Shown in pieces: positions 1 through 9,426 of a stretch of 64,000 bases of DNA. Source of the stretch: Deinococcus taeanensis (GTDB lineage: Bacteria; Deinococcota; Deinococci; Deinococcales; Deinococcaceae). The position numbers were made by a program, and so were the translations under genes. Positions within the stretch are counted from its first letter, which is position 1. Every line of letters starts with the position of its first letter. A model generated the notes under the pieces. That model searched no databases and was not told the DNA's origin. It worked only from the letters and a program-made list of their open reading frames with translations. The stretch is taken from assembly GCF_020229735.1 (NCBI RefSeq), contig NZ_CP083458.1, forward strand, positions 62,001-126,000, in the 5' to 3' direction.

Positions 1-579
1 GCGCGATCGCCGCGGCGCTGGTGAGCAGGATGCCCCACAGCACGGCCCCCTTTACGCGCCGGACCATCAGCGCGGCCGTGATCAGCACGCCCGCGACCGT
101 CAGGACGGCGCCGGGCGCCGTAAGGTGGCCCAGACCCACGATGGTGGCCGGGTGCTGACCACGATGCCGGCGCTGCGCAGCCCCAGGAAGGCCAGGAACA
201 CGCCGATGCCGGCCGTGATGGTGAATTTCTGGCCCAGCGGAATGGCCCGCACGGTCGCCTGCCGGGCACCGAGCACGCTGAGCAGCGCTCCGGAGATGAA
301 CACCGCCCCCAGCGCCGTCTGCCACGGCACCCCCAGGCCCTGCACGACGGTGAAGGCAAAAAAGGCGGTCAGGCCCATGCCGGGCGCCTGCGCGAAGGGA
401 TAGCGGGCCACGAGGCCCATGGCGAGCGATCCGAAGGCCGAGGCGATCGCCGTGGTCATAAGCAGCTGCACGAACGCGTTCGGCACGGGAATCGCGGCGG
501 ACAGCAGTTGGGGATTCACGAACAGGATGTAACTCATGGTCAGAAACGTTGTGATGCCCGCGCGGAGCTCCTGCGCCAC
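1..579 (-). pseudogene. NCS2/AzgA-type purine permease, frameshifted and cut by the window edge
   Basis: This is the N-terminal part of a membrane permease for guanine, hypoxanthine or related bases. Visible family features are TTFLTMSYILFVNPQLL near the N-terminus and the PGMGLTAFFAFTVV helix. The reading frame breaks near 153-157. Up to there it reads GLRSAGIVVS, and restoring one base gives HPATIVGLGHLTAPGAVL followed by hydrophobic segments open to base 1. One lost C (CAGCACC for CAGCCACC) explains it. The GTG at 579 is the first usable start, but family-like residues (DRFFGL) continue upstream in frame without a start codon, and a strong AGGAGG lies at 654-659, so the N-terminus is also uncertain. 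It follows the PucR-type regulator on the same strand. A real pseudogene and a sequencing error are both possible. Confidence 0.75.
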
Positions 580-753
580 GCTGCTGCCCGCAGCACTCAG
601 GCCGAAAAACCGGTCGAGGGCACTCTGGTGGGGGTGGATGTGGTCAGGGCAAGCCTCCTGGGGGCCGCCCCGGAGCGGGACAGCACGAAGGACGCATTAC
701 AGCACCCCCGGCCTGCGGCCCATGCCGGGTTCCCTGAGCCGGTAACGGTCCGC

Positions 754-2010
754 TCAGGACGTGGACCGCAGGGCGCCCGAGGTGCCGGTCGCGTGAAACG
801 CGAGGTACGCGCGGGTCACGACGGCCGGATCACTCAGCGGGCCGCCCAGCACGCCTTCCAGCCGCCGCAGCCGGTAGCGCAGGGTGTTCAGGTGCACGTT
901 GAGGGTGCCGGCCAGCTCGGCCAGGGAGCCGCTGTGCGCGAGGTAGGTCCGCAGGGTGAGTTCCAGCTTGCCGTCCGGGTCGGTCGTGAGCAGGCGGGCG
1001 CGCAGCTGCTCGCTCAGGGCGTGCCGGGCGGCGCTGTCCAGCACCGACTGCAGCGGGTCGAGGTGCTCGAAGGTCACGGCGGAGCGCGCTCCGCGCGCCT
1101 CGTCCAGCGCCTGTTCGGCCTGCCGCAGGGCGCGCCGCACCAGCGCTGCGTCCGGGTGCGGCTGGCTGACGCCCAGGCGGAAGTCGCGGGGCGTGGCGTT
1201 CAGCAGCGCGGCGTGCAGGCCGGCGGCCTCGCCCTGCGGGTCACGCGTGAACCACAGCCACAGCGCCAGTTCGCCCCGCACCGTCGTGAGGCACGTGAGG
1301 TTCCGGCGGTAGAAGTAGCCTTCTCCGACGCTGCACAGCACGTCCAGCTGCTGCTCGCGGCCTTCACGCATCCGCGCGGAACGGGCAGGCGGGCCGGTCA
1401 GGCGCAGCGCCGCCAGGACCGCCCGGGTGCCGGGCGCAAACGCGCCGGGCTCGCCGGACAGCAGGGTCTCGAACTGCCGTTCGCCCACGCGCCGCCGCGC
1501 GGCGCCCGCGGCGGCCGCCTGAAGGCGCGCGAGGCGCAGCAGGTCCGCGATCAGGGCCGCGAGGTCCCCCCAGCCGGGCGCCGCCTGAAGGTGCAGTGTG
1601 CCCACCGGGCGGCGCTCGAAGGCAAGCGGCACCTCGTACTGCTCGGCGCCGGGCGGCGCGTCCCCTTCGCTGGCGACCAGGTCCCCCCAGCTTGAGCGCA
1701 CCGTGGCCTGCCCACCGGTCACCTGGGCCAGCCAGCGGGCCAGTGCGGCTTCCGGTTGCGCGCTGTCCAGGGCCCGCTGCGCGTCCTGCAAGAGGGCCCG
1801 CAGGGCCGGCAGCTGCGGCCGGAGCCGGGCGGCGCTCAGGCGCAGGAACGCCGCGCGCAGCGCCCCGGCTGACACCCCGGGCAGGGCGCGGGCGGCCTCG
1901 TCCAGGGTGGTTACCTCCCCGTCCGGTCCGGCCGCCAGTCCCAGTTCGGCCCGCAGGGCAGGCAGCCGCACCGCCATGGCAGTTTCGTCAGGGACAGGGT
2001 CGGGCGTCAC
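754..2010 (-). CDS. PucR-family transcriptional regulator
   Basis: The protein is about 418 residues. The C-terminal 60 residues form the PucR-type helix-turn-helix (LAGTLNVHLNTLRYRLRRLE), and the central region resembles the GGDEF-like fold of this family. PucR proteins sense small metabolites such as purines or aromatic compounds. I chose GTG 2010 because a TACAAT -10 element ends 6 bases before it, which suits a leaderless message. ATG 1977 is an alternative. It is divergent from the hpa operon and lies upstream of a purine-type permease on its own strand, so it could control either one. Family is confident; target is unknown. Confidence 0.85.
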   Translation of the reverse strand: MTPDPVPDETAMAVRLPALRAELGLAAGPDGEVTTLDEAARALPGVSAGALRAAFLRLSAARLRPQLPALRALLQDAQRALDSAQPEAALARWLAQVTGGQATVRSSWGDLVASEGDAPPGAEQYEVPLAFERRPVGTLHLQAAPGWGDLAALIADLLRLARLQAAAAGAARRRVGERQFETLLSGEPGAFAPGTRAVLAALRLTGPPARSARMREGREQQLDVLCSVGEGYFYRRNLTCLTTVRGELALWLWFTRDPQGEAAGLHAALLNATPRDFRLGVSQPHPDAALVRRALRQAEQALDEARGARSAVTFEHLDPLQSVLDSAARHALSEQLRARLLTTDPDGKLELTLRTYLAHSGSLAELAGTLNVHLNTLRYRLRRLEGVLGGPLSDPAVVTRAYLAFHATGTSGALRSTS

Positions 2011-2016
2011 GCCTGC

Positions 2017-2046
2017 ATTGTAGAAACACACAACGGCCCTTGTCAT
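2017..2046 (-). promoter_or_regulatory. Leaderless promoter of the PucR-type gene
   Basis: On the minus strand ATGACA (2046-2041), an 18-base spacer and TACAAT (2022-2017) are followed by 6 bases and GTG 2010. The direct repeat CATTTG-N4-CATTTG (2044-2049 and 2054-2059, one helical turn apart) overlaps the -35 and could be a regulator site shared with the divergent operon. Confidence 0.65.
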
Positions 2047-2063
2047 TTGTGTGCATTTGCCGC

Positions 2064-2092
2064 TTGAGCCGCTGCCCGGCGGGGCCTACGCT
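2064..2092 (+). promoter_or_regulatory. Candidate promoter of the hpa operon
   Basis: TTGAGC (2064-2069), a 17-base spacer and TACGCT (2087-2092). This leaves a leader of about 55 bases before hpaE, which has a GGAGGG ribosome site just upstream of its ATG. It lies beside the divergent regulator promoter and the CATTTG repeats. Confidence 0.5.
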
Positions 2093-2153
2093 GCAGTGAA
2101 GCTCAACTCAACCGCACCGGGCGCCCCGCCGCCCCCACGTCCCTGGAGGGTTC

Positions 2154-3686
2154 ATGACCGTCACTCCCCCCGTCTCTGCTCCCCTGGAAAGCCTCGAACG
2201 GCGCCTCCGCTCGCCGCTGCTGCACTTCATCGGTGGTCACTGGGTGCCGTCACACTCCGGCGACACCTTCGACTTCCACGCGCCCAGCGACAACCGCCGC
2301 CTGGGTGTGGCCGCCAGCGGGGACGCCACCGATATCGACCGCGCCGCCCGCGCCGCGCACGACGCCTTCCCGGCGTGGCGCGCCCTGAGCGGCAGGAAGC
2401 GCCGGGCGCTGCTGTACCGCGTGGCGGACCTGATCGAGGCGCGCGCCACTGAAATTGCCACCGCGGAGAGCGTGGACACCGGACAGGCCATCCGCTTCAT
2501 GAAATCAGCCGCCACGCGCGCCGCCGAGAATTTCCGCTTCTTCGCGGACCGTGCCGAGGCCGCGCAGGACGGCCTGAGCCTCCCCACCGAAGGGTTCCTG
2601 AACTACACCGTCCGGCAGCCCGTCGGGCCGGTGGGCGTGATTACCCCGTGGAACACGCCGTTCATGCTGTCCACCTGGAAGATCGCGCCGGCGCTCGCGG
2701 CCGGGTGCACCGTGGTGCATAAGCCCGCCGAGTGGAGCCCCGTAACCGCCACCCTCCTCGCGGAGATCATGCACGAAGCGGGCCTTCCCGCCGGCGTGGT
2801 GAACCTCGTGCACGGTTTCGGCGAGTCTGCCGGCCGGGCCCTGACGGAGCACCCGCTGATCAGGGCCATCGCGTTCATCGGGGAGAGCCGCACCGGCAGC
2901 CTGATCCAGAAACAGGGCGCCGACACCCTTAAACGCGTGCACCTGGAGCTTGGCGGGAAGAACCCGGTCGTGGTGTTCGACGACGCCGACCTGGACCGCG
3001 CGCTCGACGCCGCCGTGTTCATGATCTACTCCCTGAACGGCCAGCGCTGCACGTCCTCCAGCCGCCTGCTGGTGCAGCGCAGCGTGCACGACGCCTTCGT
3101 GGACCGCCTTGCCGAGCGTGTGGCGCACATCCGCGTGGGTGATCCCCTCGACCCCGCCACGGAGGTCGGGCCGCTGATTCACCCGCGGCAGTTCGAGAAG
3201 GTCTGCTCCTACTTCGATGCGGCCCGTGAGGACGGCGCCACCATCCGCGTGGGCGGCGAACGCATCGGCGACACCGGCAACTACGTGCGCCCCACGCTGT
3301 TCACGAACGCCCGCAACGACATGCGCATTGCGCAGGAGGAGATCTTCGGCCCGGTCCTGACCGTGATCCCCTTCGACACGGACGAGGACGCCCTGCGCAT
3401 GGCCAACGACGTGCCCTACGGTCTGGCGGCGTACCTCTGGACGAACGATCTCACGCGCGCCCACACCTTCGCGCACGGCCTGGACAGCGGCATGATCTGG
3501 GTGAACAGCGAAAACGTCCGCCACCTGCCCACCCCGTTCGGCGGCATGAAAGCCAGCGGCATCGGCCGCGACGGCGGGGACTACTCCTTTGACTTCTACA
3601 TGGAAACCAAAAACGTCGCCATCAACCTCAACGGGCACCGCGCGCAGCAGCTCGGCCTGCCCCGGCCCGACCCGAAGGAGCAGTGA
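2154..3686 (+). CDS. hpaE: 5-carboxymethyl-2-hydroxymuconate semialdehyde dehydrogenase
   Basis: An NAD-dependent aldehyde dehydrogenase of 510 residues that oxidises the ring-cleavage semialdehyde in homoprotocatechuate degradation. Seen in the sequence: the PWNTPF nucleotide-binding segment, the catalytic glutamate in LELGGKNP (about E265) and the catalytic cysteine in GQRCTSSSR (about C299). Length is normal for HpaE. It is the first gene of a tight operon whose other members fix its substrate specificity. ATG 2154 follows a GGAGGG ribosome site. hpaB starts one base after its stop. Confidence 0.92.
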   Translation: MTVTPPVSAPLESLERRLRSPLLHFIGGHWVPSHSGDTFDFHAPSDNRRLGVAASGDATDIDRAARAAHDAFPAWRALSGRKRRALLYRVADLIEARATEIATAESVDTGQAIRFMKSAATRAAENFRFFADRAEAAQDGLSLPTEGFLNYTVRQPVGPVGVITPWNTPFMLSTWKIAPALAAGCTVVHKPAEWSPVTATLLAEIMHEAGLPAGVVNLVHGFGESAGRALTEHPLIRAIAFIGESRTGSLIQKQGADTLKRVHLELGGKNPVVVFDDADLDRALDAAVFMIYSLNGQRCTSSSRLLVQRSVHDAFVDRLAERVAHIRVGDPLDPATEVGPLIHPRQFEKVCSYFDAAREDGATIRVGGERIGDTGNYVRPTLFTNARNDMRIAQEEIFGPVLTVIPFDTDEDALRMANDVPYGLAAYLWTNDLTRAHTFAHGLDSGMIWVNSENVRHLPTPFGGMKASGIGRDGGDYSFDFYMETKNVAINLNGHRAQQLGLPRPDPKEQ

Positions 3687-3687
3687 C

Positions 3688-5166
3688 ATGGCCCGCACCG
3701 GACAGCAGTTCCTCGACCGCCTGAGGCACAACCCCCCGAACCTGTACGTGGACGGCGCGCCTGTGACCGACCCCACCACGCACCCCGCCACCCGCAACAT
3801 CGCCCATTCGCTCGCGGACCTGTACGACCTGCAGCACGATCCCCGCTACCGGGACCTGCTGACCTTCGAAGAGAACGGCGAGCGGCACGCCACGGCCTTC
3901 CTGGTGCCCCGCACGAAGGACGACCTGCGCAAGATCGGCGAGGCACACCGGCTGCGCGCCGACTACTCGCTCGGCACCCTGGGCCGCGCGCCGGACTACA
4001 TGAACACCAACGTCATGGCCGCCGGCATGGCCAGCGCGTACTTCGACCAGTGCGAAAGCAGCGGTGAGCCCGGATCGGGGCGCAACTTCAGTGAGAACAT
4101 GCGCCGCTACTTCGAGTATGTCCGGGACCACGACCTGTGCCTCACGCACGCCCTGACGAACCCGCAGGTGAACCGCAGCAAGCAGGCGTCTGAACTGCCG
4201 GACCCCTACATCGCTATGGGCATCGTGGAGGAAACCGGGGCGGGCGTGATCGTGCGCGGCGCGCGGATGCTCGCCACACTCCCGATCGCCGACGAGATTC
4301 TGATTTTTCCCTCCACGGTCATCAAGGAGAACGGTGACCGCAGCCGCTACGCGATCGGCTTCGGCCTGCCGACCGACACGCCGGGTCTGTACTTCCAGTG
4401 CCGTGAACCCTTCGACCTGGGCCGCGACGTGGAGGACCACCCGCTGTCGAGCCGCTTCGACGAGCAGGACGCCTTCGTGATCTTCGACGACGTCCTGGTG
4501 CCCTGGGAACGGGTGTTCCTGATGTACGACATGACCCTCGCCAATCAGGCGTACGCCAAAACGGACGCGGTGCTGCACATGGCGTACCAGGTCGTGAACC
4601 AGAAGGTCAGCAAGACCGAGGCGTTCCTGGGGGTCGCGCAGGCCATCGTCGACACGGTCGGCAGCGGCCAGTTCCAGCACGTGCAGAGCAAGGTCAGCGA
4701 GATCATCGTGACGCTGGAAATCATGAAGGCCCTGCAGGTCGCGGCGGTCGAGGGTGCCTCACTGAACGCGTACGGCGTGATGACGCCCGCCCGCGGGCCG
4801 CTGGACGCCGCGCGCAACTACTACCCGGCGATCTACCCGCGCCTGAACGAGATTATTCAGCTGCTCGGCGCGTCGGGCATCATCATGATGCCGGGCCGGG
4901 CCGACCGCGAGGGGCCCCTGGGCGCCTTCATCGAGAAGCACCTGCAGGCCACGAACGCCAGCGCTGAGGACCGCCTGAAACTCTTCCGGCTGGCCTGGGA
5001 CCTCACCCTGAGTGCCTTTGGCGCGCGGCAGAACCTCTACGAGAAGCACTTCTTCGGCGACCCCATCCGCATGCACAGCGCCCTGTACGAGGTCTACGAC
5101 AAGGCCCCGTACGTCACACGGATCCGGCAGTTCCTGGCACAGACCCGGCAGGTCGCGGCGGACTGA
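3688..5166 (+). CDS. hpaB: 4-hydroxyphenylacetate 3-monooxygenase, oxygenase component
   Basis: A 492-residue FADH2-dependent hydroxylase of the HpaB family that converts 4-hydroxyphenylacetate to homoprotocatechuate. The N-terminus ([20 protein letters not shown]) and the [11 protein letters not shown] segment are characteristic. An in-frame extension upstream is open, but ATG 3688, one base after the hpaE stop, gives the family N-terminus. The enzyme needs a flavin reductase (HpaC), and no reductase gene lies in this window, so reduced flavin must come from elsewhere. Its stop overlaps the hpaD start. Confidence 0.92.
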   Translation: MARTGQQFLDRLRHNPPNLYVDGAPVTDPTTHPATRNIAHSLADLYDLQHDPRYRDLLTFEENGERHATAFLVPRTKDDLRKIGEAHRLRADYSLGTLGRAPDYMNTNVMAAGMASAYFDQCESSGEPGSGRNFSENMRRYFEYVRDHDLCLTHALTNPQVNRSKQASELPDPYIAMGIVEETGAGVIVRGARMLATLPIADEILIFPSTVIKENGDRSRYAIGFGLPTDTPGLYFQCREPFDLGRDVEDHPLSSRFDEQDAFVIFDDVLVPWERVFLMYDMTLANQAYAKTDAVLHMAYQVVNQKVSKTEAFLGVAQAIVDTVGSGQFQHVQSKVSEIIVTLEIMKALQVAAVEGASLNAYGVMTPARGPLDAARNYYPAIYPRLNEIIQLLGASGIIMMPGRADREGPLGAFIEKHLQATNASAEDRLKLFRLAWDLTLSAFGARQNLYEKHFFGDPIRMHSALYEVYDKAPYVTRIRQFLAQTRQVAAD

Positions 5167-6137
5167 TGATGACCGTCCCCAACACCATCCGGATTGCCCA
5201 CGGCATCTTCTACGTCACCGACCTCGCCGCGTCCCGCCACTTCTACGTGGACCTGCTGGGCCTGAACGTCCTGCACGAAACCGAGGGCGCGCTGTACCTG
5301 CGCGCCAACGAGGACCGCGAATGGACCCTGAAACTCGAACTTGCGCCCGAAGCGGGTGTCAAGCACCTCGCGTACCGCGTGGGCACGCCCGCCGACCTGG
5401 ACGCCCTCACAGCGTTCCTGGACACCCAGGGCCTTCCCTACCGCTGGGAGACCGAAGTCGACCGTCCGCGCCTGCTGCGCTTTCAGGACCCCTACGGCGT
5501 GCCCGTCGCGTTCTACGCGGAGTCCGTCAAACACCCCTGGCTGCTGCAGGAGTACCACCTGCACCGCGGCGCGGGCCTGCAACGCATCGACCACATCAAC
5601 GTCATGACGCCGGACGTACAGAGCGTGATGCGCTGGTACATGGATCACCTGGGGTTCCGCCTCAGCGAGTACACCGAGGACGATCACGGCCGCATCTGGG
5701 CGGCGTGGATTCAGCGCCGCGGCAGCGTGCACGACCTGGCGCTCACGAACGGCGCCGGGCCCCGGCTGCACCACTTCGCGTACTGGATGCCGGACATGCA
5801 GAGCATCATCCGCACCTGCGACATTCTCGCCGGGGCGCGCATGCCCGAGCACATCGAACGCGGCCCGGGCCGGCACGGCATCAGCAACGCCTTTTTCCTG
5901 TACATCCGCGACCCGGACGGCCACCGCATCGAGCTGTACACCAGCGACTACCTCACGGTCGACCCGGACTTCGAACCGATCCGCTGGCACCTGAACGACC
6001 CGCGCCGCCAGACGCTGTGGGGCGCCAGGACGCCAAAAAGCTGGTTTGAGGAAGGCTCGCTGCTCGAAGCCTACGGGGGCGGCTGGGTGCAGCCGCGCGA
6101 GAGTGAGCTGCAGGGCCTGCCCGTTCACGTGATCTAA
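5166..6137 (+). CDS. hpaD: 3,4-dihydroxyphenylacetate 2,3-dioxygenase
   Basis: An extradiol ring-cleaving dioxygenase of the vicinal-oxygen-chelate family, 323 residues. It resembles the Fe/Mn homoprotocatechuate dioxygenases of Gram-positive bacteria rather than the LigB-type E. coli HpaD. Likely metal ligands are His143 (DHINV), one of His202/203 (LHHFAYW) and Glu256 (IELYT). ATG 5166 overlaps the hpaB stop, and ATG 5169 is equally possible. It performs the central ring-opening step. An 84-base gap separates it from hpaG, the largest gap in the operon. Confidence 0.92.
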   Translation: MMTVPNTIRIAHGIFYVTDLAASRHFYVDLLGLNVLHETEGALYLRANEDREWTLKLELAPEAGVKHLAYRVGTPADLDALTAFLDTQGLPYRWETEVDRPRLLRFQDPYGVPVAFYAESVKHPWLLQEYHLHRGAGLQRIDHINVMTPDVQSVMRWYMDHLGFRLSEYTEDDHGRIWAAWIQRRGSVHDLALTNGAGPRLHHFAYWMPDMQSIIRTCDILAGARMPEHIERGPGRHGISNAFFLYIRDPDGHRIELYTSDYLTVDPDFEPIRWHLNDPRRQTLWGARTPKSWFEEGSLLEAYGGGWVQPRESELQGLPVHVI

Positions 6138-6221
6138 CCTTCCGGGTGAAGGACGCTCGCCCCGCCGCTCGGGCCCAGGCGCGCCCTTCACGCTCAGCCG
6201 TTTCACAGTGAGGTTCCACCC

Positions 6222-7007
6222 ATGAAAACCGCCAATTTCATCGCCCGTGGCCGCCAGCACCGCGGGGTGCTGCGCGACGGGCTCCTCATCGACGCCGCCG
6301 GCGAGGGCCACCACCCGGATGAGGTGCAGTTCCTGCTGCCCGTCACGCCGGGTAAGGTCATCGCACTGGCCCTGAACTACGCCGACCACAACGCCGAACT
6401 GGGCTTCAAAACGCCCGAGGAACCCGTGATGTTCCTCAAGCCCAACACCAGTCTGCTGCCGCACCGCGGCACCGTCGAGTATCCGCGCGGCGCGCAGTTC
6501 ATGCACTACGAGGTGGAACTCGGCGTCGTGATCGGCCGGGACGCCCGGCGCGTCAAGGCCAGGGACGCGCTGGACTACATTGGCGGGTACACCATCGCCA
6601 ACGACCTCGTCGTGCGCGATTACGTGAGCAACTACTACCGCCCGCCGATGCGCGCCAAGGGCTGGGATACCTTCGGTCCCCTGGGGCCGTACCTCGTGTC
6701 GGCCGATGAGGTGCCCGACCCGGACAACCTGGGCCTCCGGGCGTTCGTGAACGGGGAACTGCGGCAGGAAGGCAACACGCGGGACATGATCCTGCGCGGG
6801 CCGGAACTGATCGAGTTCATGAGCCGTTTCATGACCCTGCAGGCCGGGGACGTCATCCTGACCGGGACCCCCAAGGGCGTGTCACACGTGAAACCCGGCG
6901 ACGTGATGCGCCTCGAGATCGACGGGCTGGGCGCCCTGGAAAACGACGTGCAGTGGGAGTCGGAGACCGCCGAACCGCTGACCGCGCAGGAAGGAGCGCG
7001 GGTATAA
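6222..7007 (+). CDS. hpaG: Fumarylacetoacetate hydrolase-family decarboxylase/isomerase
   Basis: A 261-residue FAH-superfamily enzyme. In this pathway the family decarboxylates 5-carboxymethyl-2-oxo-hex-3-ene-1,7-dioate and may isomerise the product. The metal-site region MHYEVELGVVIGRDA and the ending DVILTGTPKGV are typical. It corresponds to one half of the two-domain E. coli HpaG; no second copy is in this operon. ATG 6222 is preceded by GTGAGG. Its TAA stop overlaps the ATG of hpaF. Confidence 0.85.
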   Translation: MKTANFIARGRQHRGVLRDGLLIDAAGEGHHPDEVQFLLPVTPGKVIALALNYADHNAELGFKTPEEPVMFLKPNTSLLPHRGTVEYPRGAQFMHYEVELGVVIGRDARRVKARDALDYIGGYTIANDLVVRDYVSNYYRPPMRAKGWDTFGPLGPYLVSADEVPDPDNLGLRAFVNGELRQEGNTRDMILRGPELIEFMSRFMTLQAGDVILTGTPKGVSHVKPGDVMRLEIDGLGALENDVQWESETAEPLTAQEGARV

Positions 7008-7399
7008 TGCCGCACCTGATCGTGGAGTACACCGATAACCTCCCGGACCCGCGCATGCCGGCGCTGCTGCGCGCCCTGAACGGCGTGCTGCTCGCGCGCC
7101 AAGACGTGTACCCGCCCGGCGGCATCCGCGCCCGCGCCGTGCGCCTGACCGAGTACCTGGTCGCGGACGGCACGCACGACGACGCGTTCGTGCACGTCAC
7201 CCTGAAGATCGCTGCGGGCCGCAGCGACGCGGTGAAGCGCGACACCGGAGAAGCCCTGTTCGGGGTGCTCAAAGCGCATTTTGAGGCCGACTTCGGAACG
7301 CGGTTCCTTGCGCTGTCCCTGGACATCACTGAATTCAGCGGCGCCGGCACCTTCAAGCACAACAACATTCACGCCCGCTACCGCCAGGAGCGAGCGTGA
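7007..7399 (+). CDS. hpaF: 5-carboxymethyl-2-hydroxymuconate delta-isomerase
   Basis: A small tautomerase-superfamily protein of 130 residues. The N-terminus after Met is [11 protein letters not shown], with the catalytic N-terminal proline of the family, and the ending [10 protein letters not shown] matches HpaF. It interconverts enol and keto forms between dehydrogenase and decarboxylase steps. ATG 7007 overlaps the hpaG stop, and the hpaH GTG overlaps its own stop, so translation is probably coupled. Confidence 0.9.
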   Translation: MPHLIVEYTDNLPDPRMPALLRALNGVLLARQDVYPPGGIRARAVRLTEYLVADGTHDDAFVHVTLKIAAGRSDAVKRDTGEALFGVLKAHFEADFGTRFLALSLDITEFSGAGTFKHNNIHARYRQERA

Positions 7400-8208
7400 C
7401 CGCCCTGACCGACGCGCAGGTGCAGGACGGCGCCCGGCGCCTGCACCACGCCGAACAGACGCGCGCGCCGCTGCGGCAGCTGTCCGGCCAGTACCCGGAA
7501 TTCAGCATTGCCGACGCCTACCGCGTGCAGGACGCCTGGGTCACCCACAAGCTCACGCTGGGCCGGCGCGTGATCGGCCACAAGATCGGCCTGACCTCCC
7601 GCGCCATGCAGCAGGCCGTGAACATCAATGAACCCGATTACGGCACGCTGCTCGACGATATGGTGTTCAGCGAACTGCAGCCCATCCCCAGTGAGCGCTT
7701 CATCGTGCCGCGCGTGGAAGTGGAACTGGCCTTTATCCTCGGGCAGGACCTGCGCGGCCCGGACGTCACGGTCACGGACGTGCTGGACGCCACGCGCTGG
7801 GTGGTGCCCGCCGCGGAGATCATCGACGCGCGCATCGAGCGCGTGGACCGCGAGACCGGCGCCACCCGCAAGGTCACGGACACCATCAGCGACAACGCCG
7901 CGAACGCCGGCATCGTCCTGGGGGGCCGCCCCGTGCGCCCCACCGACGTGGACCTCCGCTGGGTGGGCGCCCTCCTGGCGCGCAACGGCGTGATTGAAGA
8001 AACCGGCGTCAGTGCCGGCGTCCTGAACCACCCGGCCGAAGGCGTCGCGTGGCTCGCCAACCGCCTCGCGCCGCACGGCGTGACCCTGCGGGCCGGACAG
8101 ATCGTCCTGGCCGGATCGTTCACCCGCCCGGTAGACGCCGCGCCCGGCGACGTGTTCCACGCGGACTACGGCCCGCTGGGCAGCGTCACCCTGAGGTTCA
8201 GCCGATGA
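7396..8208 (+). CDS. hpaH: 2-oxo-hepta-3-ene-1,7-dioate hydratase
   Basis: A 270-residue hydratase of the HpaH/MhpD type that adds water to the dienoate product of HpaG and feeds the aldolase. Seen: GHKIGLTS, the acidic metal site [10 protein letters not shown], and the [14 protein letters not shown] region near the C-terminus. The start is GTG in a GTGA overlap with the hpaF stop. The end overlaps hpaI by 4 bases. Confidence 0.92.
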   Translation: MTALTDAQVQDGARRLHHAEQTRAPLRQLSGQYPEFSIADAYRVQDAWVTHKLTLGRRVIGHKIGLTSRAMQQAVNINEPDYGTLLDDMVFSELQPIPSERFIVPRVEVELAFILGQDLRGPDVTVTDVLDATRWVVPAAEIIDARIERVDRETGATRKVTDTISDNAANAGIVLGGRPVRPTDVDLRWVGALLARNGVIEETGVSAGVLNHPAEGVAWLANRLAPHGVTLRAGQIVLAGSFTRPVDAAPGDVFHADYGPLGSVTLRFSR

Positions 8209-9011
8209 CCGCGCCGGACCTGCACAACCCGTTCAAGGCGGCCCTGGCGCGCCGCGAGGCGCAGATTGGCCTGTGGCTGGCCCTGGGCGACCCGTACAGC
8301 GCGGAAATCGTGGCGGGCGCCGGCCTGCACTGGCTGCTGATCGACGGCGAGCACGCCCCGAACGACGTGCGCAGCACCCTCAGCATCCTGCAGGCACTCG
8401 CGGCGTACCCGGTCACGCCGGTCGTGCGGCCCCCCATAGGGCACACCCACCTGATCAAGCAGTACCTGGACCTGGGCGTGCAGACCCTGCTGATTCCCAT
8501 GGTCGAAACGGCCGCGCAGGCCCGCGACCTCGTGGCCGCCACCCATTACCCGCCGCGCGGCGTGCGGGGGGTGGGCAGCGCCATTGCCCGAGCGTCCCGC
8601 TGGAACGCTGCGGCCGACTACGTGCATCACGCCGACGAGCAGGTGTGTCTGCTCGTCCAGGTGGAAAGCGCCGCCGGACTGGCCGCGCTGGATGACATTC
8701 TCACCGTGGACGGCGTGGACGGCGTGTTCATCGGCCCGGCCGACCTGTCGGCCAGCCTGGGGCACCGCGGGAATCCCGGGCACCCGGAGGTTCAGGGCGC
8801 CATCCTGAACGCCGTGACCCGCATCACGGCGGCTGGCCGCGCCGCGGGCATCCTGTGCACCGAGGCCCAGGCTGACCTGTACCTGCAGGCGGGATGCACC
8901 TTCGTGGCAGTAGGCGTGGACACCTCCCTGCTCGCGCGGGCCACGCGCGACCTCGCCTCACGGTTCTGCGCCCAGGCGGCGCCGGACGGACCCGGCAGCG
9001 GGCCGTACTGA
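8205..9011 (+). CDS. hpaI: 4-hydroxy-2-oxo-heptane-1,7-dioate aldolase
   Basis: A class II aldolase of the HpcH/HpaI family, 268 residues. It cleaves the last intermediate to pyruvate and succinic semialdehyde. Diagnostic segments are [26 protein letters not shown] and the metal/substrate motifs VQVESAAGL and [13 protein letters not shown] 8205 overlaps the hpaH stop (ATGA). It is the last gene of the operon and is followed by a strong GC hairpin. No transporter or succinic semialdehyde dehydrogenase follows. Confidence 0.92.
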   Translation: MTAPDLHNPFKAALARREAQIGLWLALGDPYSAEIVAGAGLHWLLIDGEHAPNDVRSTLSILQALAAYPVTPVVRPPIGHTHLIKQYLDLGVQTLLIPMVETAAQARDLVAATHYPPRGVRGVGSAIARASRWNAAADYVHHADEQVCLLVQVESAAGLAALDDILTVDGVDGVFIGPADLSASLGHRGNPGHPEVQGAILNAVTRITAAGRAAGILCTEAQADLYLQAGCTFVAVGVDTSLLARATRDLASRFCAQAAPDGPGSGPY

Positions 9012-9022
9012 GCCCGGCGGCA

Positions 9023-9059
9023 GGGCGGGCAGCGGGGACGGTGATTCCGCCGCCCGCCC
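9023..9059 (+). terminator. GC-rich hairpin ending the hpa operon
   Basis: 13-base arms at 9023-9035 and 9047-9059 pair with one A-C mismatch around an 11-base loop. No T-run follows, so this is a stem-only terminator or a 3-prime stabiliser. Confidence 0.5.
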
Positions 9060-9089
9060 GGACGCACCGGTTGAACCTGATGAAGGCCG

Positions 9090-9095
9090 TACCAT
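9090..9095 (+). promoter_or_regulatory. -10 element of leaderless arsR
   Basis: TACCAT lies exactly 6 bases before ATG 9102. No good -35 is visible at 16-18 bases; TTGAAC at 9071 is too close. It fits the leaderless pattern seen elsewhere in the window. Confidence 0.45.
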
Positions 9096-9101
9096 GACGG
9101 C

Positions 9102-9422
9102 ATGACGCTTCTGCCTTCAACCCCGGTGCTGGCGCAGCTCAAGGCCCTGTCGCACGAAATCCGGTATGAACTCGTGCGGCTGCTGGCACAGGGAGAACGG
9201 TGCGTGTGCGACCTCGAACTGCTGCTCGCGCTGCCGCAGTCGAAAGTGTCCTACCACCTGGCAGTTCTCCGGGACGCGGGGCTGGTGCAGGCGGAGCAAC
9301 GCGGCAAGAACATCTACTACACGCTGTGTCAGGAGCGGCTGTTCAGCCTGGGCGGCGCACTGCTGACCGACGTGTTTGTCTCACCCGCCGCCTTGACGCA
9401 TCAAATTAAATCCATATGCTGA
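9102..9422 (+). CDS. arsR: ArsR-family metalloregulator
   Basis: A 106-residue winged-helix repressor. The helix-turn-helix reads LPQSKVSYHLAVLRDAGLV. The segment GERCVCDLE carries the two neighbouring cysteines used by As(III)-binding ArsR proteins, and a further Cys is the last residue. Arsenite binding would release it from DNA. It heads a gene set with arsenate reductase and an aquaglyceroporin. The start follows a leaderless -10 element, and the arsC promoter lies inside its 3-prime end, so arsC may be transcribed both with it and alone. Confidence 0.9.
   Translation: MTLLPSTPVLAQLKALSHEIRYELVRLLAQGERCVCDLELLLALPQSKVSYHLAVLRDAGLVQAEQRGKNIYYTLCQERLFSLGGALLTDVFVSPAALTHQIKSIC
9393..9420 (+). 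promoter_or_regulatory. Leaderless promoter of arsC inside the arsR 3-prime end
   Basis: TTGACG (9393-9398), a 16-base AT-rich spacer and TATGCT (9415-9420), then exactly 6 bases to ATG 9427. It overlaps the last codons of arsR. Confidence 0.65.
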
Positions 9423-9426
9423 ACCC

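Noticed and set aside
508..1695. Long plus-strand open frame opposite the PucR-type gene
   Set aside because: Gln/Arg/Gly-rich shadow of the minus-strand gene; no ribosome site and no family features.
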